Of a stretch of 64,000 nucleotides of DNA, positions 31,708-41,193 are shown piece after piece (within the stretch, counting starts at the first letter, position 1; each line of letters begins with the position of its first letter). The notes beneath the pieces were generated by a model, which made no database searches, had not been told where the DNA came from, and was given only the letters and a program-made list of their open reading frames with translations. Source of the DNA: Streptomyces hygroscopicus (GTDB taxonomy: Bacteria > Actinomycetota > Actinomycetes > Streptomycetales > Streptomycetaceae); contig NZ_LBMW01000034.1 of NCBI RefSeq assembly GCF_026168105.1, positions 1 to 64,000 of the forward strand, written 5' to 3'. Position numbers and translations under genes: made by a program.

Positions 31708-33546
31708 TCAGGCCCGGCTCGCGGCGCCGACGCCGCGTTCGGCGACGCCGTGGGCGCACGGCCGCGCGGCCCGCGTCGTGCGGCGCAGGACGCGGGGCAT
31801 CGCCAGGTTCACGAAGCCCTCCGCCTGCATGACCGCCAGGCCGATGCGCGGGAGGTCGCGGGAGGAGGCATAGACCATGAAGCGCGGCTCCCAGCGCGGC
31901 TGGAACTTTGCGTTGAACTTGTACAGGGACTCGATCTGGAACCACCGGGAGAGAAAGACCAGAAGCCCTCGCCACGCCCGGAGCACCGGCCCCGCGCCGA
32001 TCTTCTCGCCGCGCGCCAGCGCCGAGCGGAACATCGCGAAGTTCAGCGAGACCCGCTTGATGCCCAGATCCGGGGCGGCCTGGAGCGAGGCAACGATCAG
32101 CAGTTCGTTCATGCCCGGGTCCGCCGAGCGGTCGCGGCGCATCAGGTCCAGGGAGGCCCCGTCCGTGCCCCACGGCACGAAGTGCAGAACGGCCTTGAGG
32201 TCGCCGTACGGGCCGGTTTCGTCGTCCGGCTTGTGGGCCGTGGCGATCAGGCAGTCACCGTCGGCCGGGTCGCCGACGCGGCCCAGAGCCATGGAGAAGC
32301 CGCGCTCGGTGTCCGTACCGCGCCAGTCCTCGGCGGCCCGCCGTATGCGCTCCAGTTCGCCCTCGCTGAGGTCGCGGATGCGCCGTACCCGGGTTTCGTA
32401 CCCCGCGCGCTCGATGCGTTTCACCATCTGGCGCACGTTGCGCATCGCGCGCCCGGAGAGGGAGAAATCCGCGACGTCCACCACCGCCTCGTCGCCCAGT
32501 TCGAGGGCGTCCAGACCGGTCTCGCGGGTCCACACCTCGCCGCCCGTCTCCGAGCAGCCCACGACCGCGGGGGTCCAGGAGTGGGCCTTCGCCTCGTCCA
32601 TGAAGCGCTCGATGGCGCCGGGCCAGGCCTCCACGTCGCCGATAGGGTCGCCGCTGGCCAGCATCACGCCCGACACGACGCGGTACGTCACCGCCGCCTT
32701 GCCGCTCGGCGAGAAGACCACCGCCTTGTCGCGGCGGAGCGCGAAGTGGCCAAGGGAGTCACGGGCGCCGTGCTTCTCCAGCAGGGCGCGCAGCTGTGCC
32801 TCGTCCTCCTCGGTGAGCCGGGCGGCCGGGTGCTCCGGACGGAAGGCCAGGTAGATCGTCGTGACCGCGGTCAGCAGGCCGAGCGCGCCCAGCGAGAAGC
32901 CCACCGTCCAGGAGGTGTTCCCGGTGTAGTCGACCGGGCCCTCGAAGCCGAAGAAGCCGTACAGCACGTGTGCGATCCGGTCGGACACGCTCGGGTCGCC
33001 GACCATCCGGTTCGTGTGGACGCTGACGATGACCAGACCGAGGCCCAGCGACCCGGCACCCATGAGCACGAAGTTTGCGAGCGCACGCCAGCGGCTGCGC
33101 GGGTCGGGCAGGGCCGCGAACTCGGTCCGGTGCCGCAGCAGCGGCACCAGCAGCGCCACCGAGATGAGGACGCCCACGACGGAGTGCCGGTAGACGTACT
33201 CACCGACGGCACCCGCCGGGAGCAGCAGTACGGCGGCGCGCCAGGCCCGCCGCTTGCGGCGCCGCAGCCCGTGCGCGAGGAGCAGCAGAAGGATGCCCAC
33301 GCTCAGGGACAGGGCCGCGGCGAACGGACCGAGCGATCCGGGCAGCACCTCGGCCATGCGGTGCATACGGCTGTGCCGGAAGCGCGGGAAGACGCCCGCG
33401 GCGACGTCCAGGACGCCCACGAGTGTGCAGGCCCTGGAGATCAGGGCGGGAACGGCCTCCGGGCGTGGGCCGCGGAGTATGCGCCGCACCACATCTGATC
33501 GCTCCGGAACCTCACCCGACTTTTCCCCATCTATCCTGACAGACAT
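31708..33546 (-). CDS. Phosphatidylglycerol lysyltransferase-like membrane protein
   Basis: A 612-aa protein. The N-terminal half has six to seven membrane segments (for example LGPFAAALSLSVGILLLLLA). From about residue 270 a soluble DUF2156 (LPG synthase C, dupli-GNAT) domain follows: SLGHFALRRDKAVVFSPSGK, MLASGDPIGDVEAWPGAIE, and FQIESLYKFNAKFQPRWEPR near the end. This is the MprF/LysX-type architecture that moves Lys or Ala from aminoacyl-tRNA to phosphatidylglycerol, changing membrane charge and peptide resistance. A lysyl-tRNA synthetase domain is not fused here. ATG 33546 is preferred; 33597 would add 17 residues. It is divergent from the esterase gene. Confidence 0.85.
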   Translation of the reverse strand: MSVRIDGEKSGEVPERSDVVRRILRGPRPEAVPALISRACTLVGVLDVAAGVFPRFRHSRMHRMAEVLPGSLGPFAAALSLSVGILLLLLAHGLRRRKRRAWRAAVLLLPAGAVGEYVYRHSVVGVLISVALLVPLLRHRTEFAALPDPRSRWRALANFVLMGAGSLGLGLVIVSVHTNRMVGDPSVSDRIAHVLYGFFGFEGPVDYTGNTSWTVGFSLGALGLLTAVTTIYLAFRPEHPAARLTEEDEAQLRALLEKHGARDSLGHFALRRDKAVVFSPSGKAAVTYRVVSGVMLASGDPIGDVEAWPGAIERFMDEAKAHSWTPAVVGCSETGGEVWTRETGLDALELGDEAVVDVADFSLSGRAMRNVRQMVKRIERAGYETRVRRIRDLSEGELERIRRAAEDWRGTDTERGFSMALGRVGDPADGDCLIATAHKPDDETGPYGDLKAVLHFVPWGTDGASLDLMRRDRSADPGMNELLIVASLQAAPDLGIKRVSLNFAMFRSALARGEKIGAGPVLRAWRGLLVFLSRWFQIESLYKFNAKFQPRWEPRFMVYASSRDLPRIGLAVMQAEGFVNLAMPRVLRRTTRAARPCAHGVAERGVGAASRA

Positions 33547-33749
33547 CGCATCCCGTAGTTCTGCGAGAGACCTTGAGCCCGGTGCCGATCGGGGCATCCG
33601 GCGACATTGCGCCCTCTAGGACGGTGTCTGGGGGAGGGAGGTTCACTCCCCAACGCAAAGCCGGTTCAAAGGCGAAGGAAAGTCCGGGGCAAGCCCGCTC
33701 GTTGGTGCGGGGCCGCCCATGGATGGAAAGCGCAGGCAGGAAAGAGCCC

Positions 33750-34877
33750 ATGGGTCTCACGAGCAACAAAGTGCTGGCACTCGCGGTCGTGTTCGCCGTG
33801 CTGCTGTTCTTCGGCACGGTGTGGTACTGGCCACGTTTCGCCCGGCGCAACTGGCGGGCCGTCGGCGGACGGATCGGTCTGCTGTTCGCCACTCAGGTGG
33901 CGATCTTCGCGTCGATCGGTCTCGCGGCCAACCAGGCCTTCGGGTTCTACGCCAGCTGGGCGGACCTGTTCGGGCAGGAGAACGGACAGGCTCTGGTCGT
34001 CGACCACGGCGTCGGCGGGGCGAGTGGTGGCCCCCTCCAGGTGATGGACACTCAGACCGTGAACGTGCCGGGTGGTGCGCAGCCGACGATCGGCGGCCAG
34101 ATTCAGAAGGTAGGCATATTCGGGCAGAAGACACATATTTCGTCATCTGCCTTTGTGTATCTGCCGCCTGAGTACTTCCAGCCTCAGTACAAGGCGAGGA
34201 CGTTCCCGGTGACCGTCGTCCTCACCGGCTATCCGGGTACGGCCTCGGCGCTCATCAAGGGGCTGCACTATCCGCAGACGGCGCACGAACTGGCGAAGTC
34301 CGGGAAAATGCAGCCGATGATCCTGGTGATGCTGCGGCCGACCGTGGCGCCGCCGCGCGACACGGAGTGCGTGGACATCCCGGGCGGCCCGCAGACGGAG
34401 ACGTTCTTCGCGAAGGACATCCCCGACGCGGTCCGGTCCCACTACCGGGTGGGCCCGATTCCCACCGGCTGGGGCATCATCGGTGACTCCACGGGCGGTT
34501 ACTGCGCGCTGAAGCTGGCGATGCACCGTCCGAACGCCTATTTCGCCGGGGTGGGCCTGTCGCCGTACTACAAGGCGCCGCTCGACCCGACCACGGGCGA
34601 CCTCTTCCACAAGAACAAGACTCTGCAGAGCCGCGCCGACCTGATGTGGTTCGCCAAGAACATGCCGGCCCCGGACACCTCACTGCTCGTCACCAGCAGC
34701 AAGTCGGGCGAGAAGGACTACAACAACACGCTCAAGTTCATTCAGCTGGTGCAGGCCAACAAGAAGACCCGGATCTCGTCGATCATCCTCGCGAGCGGCG
34801 GCCACAACTTCAACACGTGGTCCCGGGAGATCCCGGCAGCGCTGCAGTGGCTGAGCGGACGGCTCCAAGAGCGCTGA
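33750..34877 (+). CDS. Membrane-anchored esterase (alpha/beta-hydrolase, esterase D-like)
   Basis: A 375-aa protein. Two membrane segments (residues 8-26 and 45-65) are followed by an esterase D-type hydrolase, presumably outside the cell. The nucleophile elbow is GDSTGGYCALKLAM, the oxyanion-type segment VVLTGYPGTAS, and the final His probably in SGGHNFNTWSREIPAALQWL. The family includes mycolyltransferase-like proteins and tributyrin esterases; the substrate is unknown. ATG 33750 follows AGGAAAGAG. A strong terminator lies 70 nt downstream. Confidence 0.86.
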   Translation: MGLTSNKVLALAVVFAVLLFFGTVWYWPRFARRNWRAVGGRIGLLFATQVAIFASIGLAANQAFGFYASWADLFGQENGQALVVDHGVGGASGGPLQVMDTQTVNVPGGAQPTIGGQIQKVGIFGQKTHISSSAFVYLPPEYFQPQYKARTFPVTVVLTGYPGTASALIKGLHYPQTAHELAKSGKMQPMILVMLRPTVAPPRDTECVDIPGGPQTETFFAKDIPDAVRSHYRVGPIPTGWGIIGDSTGGYCALKLAMHRPNAYFAGVGLSPYYKAPLDPTTGDLFHKNKTLQSRADLMWFAKNMPAPDTSLLVTSSKSGEKDYNNTLKFIQLVQANKKTRISSIILASGGHNFNTWSREIPAALQWLSGRLQER

Positions 34878-34946
34878 CCGACGCCTCGGTGATCGCCGAG
34901 CGGCGAATATGCGGCGGCAACCGCCAGTAATTCCGCGCAATCCGAA

Positions 34947-34977
34947 GGGGGCCGGCTCCGGCAAGGGGCCGGCCCCC
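34947..34977 (+). terminator. Terminator of the esterase gene
   Basis: A 10-bp GC-rich stem GGGGGCCGGC / GCCGGCCCCC with an 11-nt loop. Confidence 0.82.
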
Positions 34978-35281
34978 TCGGCGTTGTCGCCGGGGGGACC
35001 GGGAATTCGCCGGGTGGCGCGACGTCAAGACCTTTCGGGTCGGAGGAGCCGGGTCCGGAGATCCCGCTGCGGCCGGGCAGGATGTGATCTTGAATGGGGG
35101 CGGCGACGTCTTCACGAGGCTCCTGCGGAGGGCTGGAGAGGGCCTTCGGGGGCGCCCGCCGACGCCTTCGGGCGGCCACGGCGTATCCGTGGACGATAGG
35201 GAATGTGCCGGATTTGCGAGGCGGCTGTTCCGTTTACGTGGCCCGTGGGGCTGCGCGAAGGCTCCGGCAATGGCCGTGTTT
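34978..35281. other. Intergenic region, no gene seen
   Basis: About 300 nt upstream of the coiled-coil protein gene. Frames through it have no recognisable product. It must hold that gene's promoter, which I cannot place with confidence. Confidence 0.55.
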
Positions 35282-35320
35282 TTACCGCGCGGGGCACCAT
35301 CATTCGCCTACGCGCGGTAA
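35282..35320. promoter_or_regulatory. 10-bp inverted repeat just upstream of the coiled-coil gene
   Basis: TTACCGCGCG (35282-35291) and CGCGCGGTAA (35311-35320) are perfect inverted repeats separated by 19 nt. They end 10 nt before the ATG at 35331, where a ribosome binding site is lacking. It could be an operator or an mRNA hairpin. Confidence 0.6.
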
Positions 35321-35330
35321 GTTTCTGGCC

Positions 35331-36884
35331 ATGCCACGTGGACGTCACCGCCATTCCCCGCCCTTGCACAGGCTGCTGCCTCCTTTGGTGATCGCCGGCG
35401 TCTCGGTCGTCTGCGCCGTGGGACCCTGGTTGTTCACGGAGCCGATGGTGCTCCGTGGGCTGGCCGCGGGTGCCGCGGTGACGACGGTCGTGGGCGCGGT
35501 CGTCATGCGTCGCTGGGACGCGGCCGCGGGTAAACGCGTCGCCGACCTCACGCGCGCGCGGGCGAGCGACGAGTGGCGTCACGAGGAGCGGGTCGCCGAA
35601 CTGGAGACCGACCTGGAGGAGTCGCGCGAGCTGCGCACCAAGCTGGAGCAGCGGCTGCGCGTCAAGCGCGCGGAGCTGGCGAAGCTGCGCAACGAGCACG
35701 CGGCCCTGCTGCGGCGGTACGCCACGGCGGAGACGGAACGTGCGAGCGCCCTGGAGGGCCGCCGTCTGCTGGAGATAGAGGCGGCGGTGCCCACGCGTGC
35801 GCTTCCGGCGGCAGCGCCGCGGACTGCCCCCGCGCAGGAGACCCCGGACGCCGCCCTGGACGAGGCTGCCGGTACGGACGTACGGGAACCCGAGGGCGTG
35901 ACCGCTTCGGCCGGCGCGCCGGAGCGGGATGCCGCCTCCGAGGCGTCGGATTACGGAGTGTTCTCCCCGGAGGGCTCAGCGCTCTTCCGGCGGGCCGGTT
36001 CGGCGCTGGCACGGCTCGCCGACGACGAGGACGGTACGACGGACGGCGACCCCACCGGGAAGACCGCCTCCGCACGGGAGAACGACGCCGTGGAGGCGAC
36101 CGCCTCCACGGAGGCCACCGCCTCCACGGAGGCCGGCGACACGGCCGGCACGGCCGCGTCCACGGAGGACGGCGGCGCGACGTACGCGACCTCTTCCACC
36201 GAGGATGCGACGCGGGCGACCGGTGCCACCCCCGACGAGGGCGAGGACGAGGGCGAGGGCGCCGCGGGGACGACCGCGTCCGCGGAACAGGACTCCGCCC
36301 CGAAGAGGCCTGACACCACCGCGCAGGGCGAGGTCCGTAGGACGTCCACGACAACCGTCCCGACCCCGAGGACGCCGCCCACGAAGGGCGGCCCGGGCAA
36401 CGGCGGCGGGAAGCGGCACTCCGCCGAGCCCGAGGCACCCGCCACCGATGCCCGCACCGGCGCCGGTGAGGAGGGCGAGGCGGAGGGGAAGTCCGCGGTG
36501 GCCGCCGAGCGCGAGGACGCGGCCGCCCCGACCGAGCAGCAGCCCCCGCAGGCTCCCGCCAAGCCGGCGCACGCCACCGGGCACTTCACCGTGCCGACCG
36601 CGGTGGCCGTCGTACCGGCGGCTCCCCGGCGGCGCCCGACCGCCGAGGGCGGTTTCGACTTCTTCGGCACGCAGAAGTCACGCCAGGACCTCGAGTCCGT
36701 GCAGAACGAGGACCTCGCCGACGTCGTGGGCCAGGAGGCACTCGCGGTGCACAAGGCGGAGTCCGAGTCCGGCTTCAAGCCCGCGGACCCCGAGGCGCAG
36801 GGCGCCGGTCAGATCATCGACCTGACGGCCCATGACGAGACCGAGCAGATCGACGTCCAGGGGCTGCGTACCGCGGCTTCCTGA
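35331..36884 (+). CDS. Membrane-anchored coiled-coil protein with a long disordered acidic tail
   Basis: A 517-aa protein. Two membrane helices (about residues 15-35 and 42-60) are followed by a coiled coil at about 75-150 (VAELETDLEESRELRTKLEQ and on). Residues 160-430 are low complexity, rich in Ala/Thr/Glu/Asp, with repeats of ATASTEA. A conserved-looking end begins GHFTVPTAVAVVPAAPRRRP and holds GGFDFFGTQK. I do not recognise the family; Mycobacterium has a membrane protein of similar style at a similar place between the fol genes and panC, so they may correspond (inference). ATG 35331 has no Shine-Dalgarno sequence. It may link the membrane to cytoplasmic partners. Confidence 0.72.
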   Translation: MPRGRHRHSPPLHRLLPPLVIAGVSVVCAVGPWLFTEPMVLRGLAAGAAVTTVVGAVVMRRWDAAAGKRVADLTRARASDEWRHEERVAELETDLEESRELRTKLEQRLRVKRAELAKLRNEHAALLRRYATAETERASALEGRRLLEIEAAVPTRALPAAAPRTAPAQETPDAALDEAAGTDVREPEGVTASAGAPERDAASEASDYGVFSPEGSALFRRAGSALARLADDEDGTTDGDPTGKTASARENDAVEATASTEATASTEAGDTAGTAASTEDGGATYATSSTEDATRATGATPDEGEDEGEGAAGTTASAEQDSAPKRPDTTAQGEVRRTSTTTVPTPRTPPTKGGPGNGGGKRHSAEPEAPATDARTGAGEEGEAEGKSAVAAEREDAAAPTEQQPPQAPAKPAHATGHFTVPTAVAVVPAAPRRRPTAEGGFDFFGTQKSRQDLESVQNEDLADVVGQEALAVHKAESESGFKPADPEAQGAGQIIDLTAHDETEQIDVQGLRTAAS

Positions 36885-36955
36885 GGCCGGTCGACACGGG
36901 TGAGGGGCGGCGGCACCTGGTGTGCCGCCGCCCCTCACGCCGTTCGGCCCCTCGG

Positions 36956-38287
36956 TCACGGGACCATCCACCGGTCCGGCAGGGCGTCCCGTCGCCCGGT
37001 GCGCGAACGGTCCGCCTGGGCCATCAGCAGCGCCGCCGCCTCCTCGGCGTCCCGCAGGCGCGCCCGCACCGTCCGGTTCGCGCCGGTGTCCACGTTCACG
37101 TCGGCGACCTTCCTGAACCGCTCCCACGGGCCCTGGGTCAGCCGTACGCTCTGGACCTTCGCATGCGGTACGAGGGCCAGGCGGCGGCGCAGCAGGCCGC
37201 GCCCGGCGGCGAAGACCGAGTCGGTGACGGCGAGGCCGTGGCCGCGCCACCACAGCGGCAGGCACCAGCCCGCCCGGCGCGGCGGCCGGGACAGGGACGT
37301 GGGCACGGTCACCCCGGGCAGCACCCGCGCGATCACCAGTTCCGCGGCCGCGCGCGGAGCGACCGGGACCAGCACCGGATTGGACGAGCCCGCCACGTCC
37401 AGTTCCACCCGCACCCAGCCGCGCCGCCGCCACAGCAGCGGCTCCACGATCCGCAGGGTCTGCACGCGCCCCGGCGGCACCGTCTCGTGCGCGCGGTCGA
37501 GCAGCCCGTGGTCGATGCGGAGCCCGTCCGGCGACTCGCCCACCGTCCAGTCGTACGCGCGGACGAACCGGCCCGCGGTCCTCGTGGCCGCCCCGCCGGC
37601 CAGCGGCAGCCCGGTCGCGAGCACCGACCACACGCTGTGCGTGCCGAACCACAGCAGCGTCGGCACGGCGAGCGCGGAGAGCAGCGAACCCCAGGTGGAC
37701 CCGATCAGGAGAAGGGAGACGGCCAGCATCCCCGGCGGCACGTGCAGCAGTTGCCGCACCGGAGCCTCGCCGACCTCCCGTGCCGTCCGGGGCGCGAAAC
37801 CGGCCGCACGGGCGAGCAGTTCGGCGCGCAGCGCGCGGGCCTCGTCCTCGCTCAGATAGGCGAGTTCGTCCTTCTTGTCCGTTCCTATGGCGTCGAGTCT
37901 GAGCTTGGCGACACCCGCGACCCGGGCCAGCAGCGGCCGGTTGATGTCGACGGCCTGGAGCCGGTCCAGACGGATATGGGCCGTGCGGCGGAAGAACAGG
38001 CCCGTGCGGATGCGCAGTTCGGTCTCGGTCACCGCGTAGTGCGTGAACCACCAGCTCAGAAAGCCGTACAGGGCGGCGGCCGGGAGCAGTACGGCGAGGC
38101 CCGCCAGGAGGGTGACCGTGGTGAGCCGGGTCAGCTGCTCCTGGGCCTGGTCGGGGTCGTGCGCCGCCCAGCCGGCGATCAGGGCGACCGGCGCCCAGGC
38201 GCGGCGCAGCGGGGTCACGGGGTGCAGCCGCCGCTCGGCGACCTCCTGCCCCTCCGGTATGCCGCCTTCCGCTTCGGGCGCGCTCAC
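36956..38287 (-). CDS. PH-domain membrane protein (YdbT-like, large partner)
   Basis: A 443-aa protein with membrane segments and bacterial PH (bPH2) domains: FTHYAVTETELRIRTGLFFR then TAHIRLDRLQAVDINRPLLA is a typical first module. A second, YDWTVGESPDGLRIDHGLLD, and a third near GHGLAVTDSVFAAGRG follow. This is the YdbS/YdbT type, two-gene systems of unknown role at the membrane, in Bacillus linked to resistance to amylocyclicin-like peptides. GTG 38287 overlaps the stop of the smaller PH protein by 4 nt. They are clearly one operon. Confidence 0.86.
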   Translation of the reverse strand: MSAPEAEGGIPEGQEVAERRLHPVTPLRRAWAPVALIAGWAAHDPDQAQEQLTRLTTVTLLAGLAVLLPAAALYGFLSWWFTHYAVTETELRIRTGLFFRRTAHIRLDRLQAVDINRPLLARVAGVAKLRLDAIGTDKKDELAYLSEDEARALRAELLARAAGFAPRTAREVGEAPVRQLLHVPPGMLAVSLLLIGSTWGSLLSALAVPTLLWFGTHSVWSVLATGLPLAGGAATRTAGRFVRAYDWTVGESPDGLRIDHGLLDRAHETVPPGRVQTLRIVEPLLWRRRGWVRVELDVAGSSNPVLVPVAPRAAAELVIARVLPGVTVPTSLSRPPRRAGWCLPLWWRGHGLAVTDSVFAAGRGLLRRRLALVPHAKVQSVRLTQGPWERFRKVADVNVDTGANRTVRARLRDAEEAAALLMAQADRSRTGRRDALPDRWMVP

Positions 38288-38775
38288 AGCCCCGCCGATC
38301 GGGCCTCGCCCAGCTCGGTCAGCCGATCCCGCAGCCGTTCCGCCTCAGCCGGGTCGAGGCCCGGGATGGTGGCGTCGGTCGCGGCTGCGGCGGTGTGCAG
38401 TTGCACGCTCGCCAGCCCGAAGTGCCGCGCGACGGGACCGGAGGTGACCTCGACGAGCTGCATGCGCCCGTACGGCACCACGGTCTCCTCGCGCCACAGC
38501 ACGCCCCGGCTGATCAGGAGGTCGTCGGCCCGCTCGGTGTAACGCCAGGAACGCCAGTTGCGGCCCAGCAGCACCCATCCCCACAGCATCGAGGCCAGCG
38601 GCAGCAGCGCGAAGAGCGCCCAGGCGGGTCCGGCGAGCAGACCGAGGAGCAGTCCCGTGCCGAGGGCCAGCAGCCCCAGCCACACCACCAGCAACAATCG
38701 GCGCATCCGCAGCAGCCCCGGCGGCAGTCCGGTCCATACGGTCCCAGCGCCGCCGTGCACAGTCCCCGTTTCCAC
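38284..38775 (-). CDS. PH-domain membrane protein (YdbS-like, small partner)
   Basis: A 163-aa protein with two membrane helices ([20 protein letters not shown] and the next) and one bPH2 domain: [20 protein letters not shown] and [20 protein letters not shown]. It is the first gene of the two-gene PH operon. GTG 38775 gives VETGTVHGG; an alternative start at the internal Met before RRLLLVV would be about 26 residues shorter. The start is only 31 nt from the divergent nuoD start, so both promoters must lie within or overlap the other's coding sequence. Confidence 0.84.
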   Translation of the reverse strand: METGTVHGGAGTVWTGLPPGLLRMRRLLLVVWLGLLALGTGLLLGLLAGPAWALFALLPLASMLWGWVLLGRNWRSWRYTERADDLLISRGVLWREETVVPYGRMQLVEVTSGPVARHFGLASVQLHTAAAATDATIPGLDPAEAERLRDRLTELGEARSAGL

Positions 38776-38806
38776 GCCGCAAGCGTACGTGGGGGAGACT
38801 GGGTCC

Positions 38807-39958
38807 ATGACTCCTACGACGGAGACCATGGTCGGAATCGGCGGCGCCGCGGAGAGCACCGACATGGTGCTCAACATCGGGCCCCAGCACCCGTCCACGC
38901 ACGGAGTGCTCCGGCTGCGGCTCGTGCTGGACGGCGAGCGGATCAAGGGCGCCCAGCCGGTCATCGGTTATATGCACCGGGGCGCGGAGAAGCTGTTCGA
39001 GGCGCGCGACTACCGCCAGATCATCATGCTCGCCAACCGCCACGACTGGCTCTCCGCGTTCTCGAACGAGCTGGGTGTGGTCCTCGCCGTCGAGCGGATG
39101 CTCGGCATGGAGGTCCCCGAGCGCGCGGTGTGGATGCGCACACTCCTCGCGGAGCTGAACCGGGTCCTGAACCATCTGATGTTCCTCGGCTCCTATCCGC
39201 TTGAACTCGGCGGCATCACGCCGGTCTTCTACGCCTTCCAGGAGCGCGAGGAACTTCAGAACGTCATGGAGGAGATCTCCGGCGGGCGCATGCACTACAT
39301 GTTCAACCGCGTGGGCGGCCTCAAGGAGGACCTGCCCGCGGGCTGGACCTCGCGCGCGCGTCACGCGGTCTCCGGGGTGCGTTCCCGCATGGACCGCTTC
39401 GACGACCTGGTGCTGGGGAACGAGATCTTCCGGGGGCGCACCCGGGGCGTGGGCGTCCTCACGGCGGAGGCCGTGCATGCGTACGGCGTGAGCGGACCGG
39501 TCGCGCGCGCCTCCGGGGTGGACTTCGACCTGCGCCGGGACGAGCCGTATCTGGCCTACGGGGAGCTCCAGGACACGCTTCGGGTCGTCACTCGTCAGGA
39601 GGGCGACTGCCTGGCCCGCTTCGAGTGCCTCCTGGAGCAGACGCACAACGCGCTCGATCTGGCCGACGCGTGCCTGGACCGGCTGGCCGAGCTGCCGCCC
39701 GGGCCGGTCAACCAGCGTCTGCCCAAGGTGCTCAAGGCGCCCGAGGGCCACACATACGCCTGGACCGAGAACCCGCTCGGCATCAACGGCTACTACCTGG
39801 TCAGCAAGGGCGACAAGACGCCGTACCGGCTGAAGCTGCGCTCGGCCTCGTACAACAACATCCAGGTGCTGACCGAGCTGCTGCCGGGGACGCTGGTCGC
39901 GGACATGGTGGCGATCCTGGGATCAATGTTCTTCGTGGTCGGCGACATCGACAAATAG
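38807..39958 (+). CDS. nuoD: Orphan NADH-quinone oxidoreductase subunit D paralogue
   Basis: A 383-aa NuoD (49-kDa subunit) outside any nuo operon. [13 protein letters not shown] (His32), the HRGAEK arginine (Arg58) and the Tyr of EARDYRQ (Tyr69) are present; in true complex I these sit at the quinone chamber and near cluster N2. The C terminus, normally GSLDPVMGEVDR or close to it, reads [12 protein letters not shown], so the conserved Asp-Pro is replaced by Phe-Phe. Residues for binding the other subunits cannot be judged. ATG 38807 follows GGGGGAG. The last 36 nt overlap the convergent methyltransferase gene. In S. coelicolor a nuoD2 lies in the same context from memory. Confidence 0.9.
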   Translation: MTPTTETMVGIGGAAESTDMVLNIGPQHPSTHGVLRLRLVLDGERIKGAQPVIGYMHRGAEKLFEARDYRQIIMLANRHDWLSAFSNELGVVLAVERMLGMEVPERAVWMRTLLAELNRVLNHLMFLGSYPLELGGITPVFYAFQEREELQNVMEEISGGRMHYMFNRVGGLKEDLPAGWTSRARHAVSGVRSRMDRFDDLVLGNEIFRGRTRGVGVLTAEAVHAYGVSGPVARASGVDFDLRRDEPYLAYGELQDTLRVVTRQEGDCLARFECLLEQTHNALDLADACLDRLAELPPGPVNQRLPKVLKAPEGHTYAWTENPLGINGYYLVSKGDKTPYRLKLRSASYNNIQVLTELLPGTLVADMVAILGSMFFVVGDIDK

Positions 39959-40960
39959 GTCGCCCAGTGCGTCCCCGAGGCGGGCGTCCGCGATGCCTAC
40001 GGGCTGGAGCAGCCAGCCGAAGTCACCGAGGCCGCCGGGCGCGGTGAGTTCGGCGGCGGCTCCGGCGTGCGCGAGGGCGTGTACGTAGGCCGTGGGGTTG
40101 GTGGACGCGAGTGACAGCGGGGGGCGTGCGCCGGTGATACCCAGCGCGCGCAACGCCGTGCGCTGGGTGAGCAGGCGCGCCCCTGGCAGGGCGCACGCAT
40201 CGAGCGCCACATGCGCAGTGATGTCGCAGGAGCCGTCCGGCACCGGGGCGGTCTCCCGGCCCGACCGGAATCCAGTGAGCGAGCCGAAGGGCGGCCGGGC
40301 GTCCGCGCGGTGCCCGTAGTCGACGGCGACGGCGAGGCCGCGGCCGACGGTGGCGACGGCGTCGGCCCAGGCGGTGTCCCTGGGGAGTCCGATCTCCGCA
40401 CGCGCCCCTTCACCGGACAGCGGCCACCAGCGCTCCAGCCAATGTGCCTCCGCGCCCGTGACCGGCTCCCCGAGGCGCTCGCTGCCGTCCTGCCGTACGA
40501 GGACCCGCCTGGGTACGCCGTCGGGGCCGGCCTCCGCGACCTCGACCGGCACGTTGTCCAGCCACTCGTTCGCGAACAGCAGCCCGGTGATCCGCTTCGG
40601 GGGCTCGCCGAGCCACTCGATCCCGGGGTCGAGGCCCTCGGGGCGGCCGGTGATCTCGACGGCGTAGGCCTGTACCCGGGCGGCGACATCGGGGGGCAGC
40701 GCCCCCAGGACACGGGCGACCAGTTCGCCCCGGCCGGCCGCCATGTCCACGAAGGCCAGCTCGGCGGGCCGCCCCAGTGCCTCGTCGACCCGGCACAGCA
40801 GCCGGGCCACGGCGACGGCGAAGAGTGGCGAGGCGTGCACGGACGTACGGAAGTGCCCGGCGGGCCCTTCGGCCCGCCGGTAGAACCCGCGCTTCCCGTA
40901 GAGGGCCTCCTCGGCCGCCGCCCGCCATCCCCGCCACTCACCACTCGCCTCGTGTGCCAC
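39923..40960 (-). CDS. MidA/NDUFAF7-type SAM-dependent methyltransferase
   Basis: A 345-aa protein of the MidA (DUF185) family. It begins with [20 protein letters not shown] and has the SAM-binding motif [20 protein letters not shown], then [16 protein letters not shown] with the family's NE-D/NVP signature, and [10 protein letters not shown]. Mitochondrial NDUFAF7 symmetrically dimethylates one arginine of NDUFS2, the NuoD homologue. Here the gene is convergent with, and overlaps by 36 nt, an orphan nuoD. GTG 40960 gives VAHEASGEW. The close pairing suggests NuoD2 is the substrate (inference). Confidence 0.87.
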   Translation of the reverse strand: MAHEASGEWRGWRAAAEEALYGKRGFYRRAEGPAGHFRTSVHASPLFAVAVARLLCRVDEALGRPAELAFVDMAAGRGELVARVLGALPPDVAARVQAYAVEITGRPEGLDPGIEWLGEPPKRITGLLFANEWLDNVPVEVAEAGPDGVPRRVLVRQDGSERLGEPVTGAEAHWLERWWPLSGEGARAEIGLPRDTAWADAVATVGRGLAVAVDYGHRADARPPFGSLTGFRSGRETAPVPDGSCDITAHVALDACALPGARLLTQRTALRALGITGARPPLSLASTNPTAYVHALAHAGAAAELTAPGGLGDFGWLLQPVGIADARLGDALGDLFVDVADHEEH

Positions 40961-41193
40961 GGGGTCAGGCTAGGGCGGTGGGCAAGGTGCAGGTGGGCGC
41001 GGGGGGCGGCGGGGAGTGGATGGGGGCAACCAGTGGTGTGCGCCGGAGCGCGCCTCGCCCCCGCGTGGCTCCCGAAGACGCCCCTCACCGTGCGGGATCA
41101 CGGGGGCATCCACCTTGCGGAGTACGCGTGTCCGTCCCGGATCGGCCCTCCGGTTGACCCCGGCACGCAACAGGTGTCCCTACTCTGGGTTAC

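Noticed and set aside
31360-33498. 712-codon plus-strand frame opposite the lysyltransferase-like gene
   Set aside because: Antisense shadow, Arg/His/Gly-rich without any motif.
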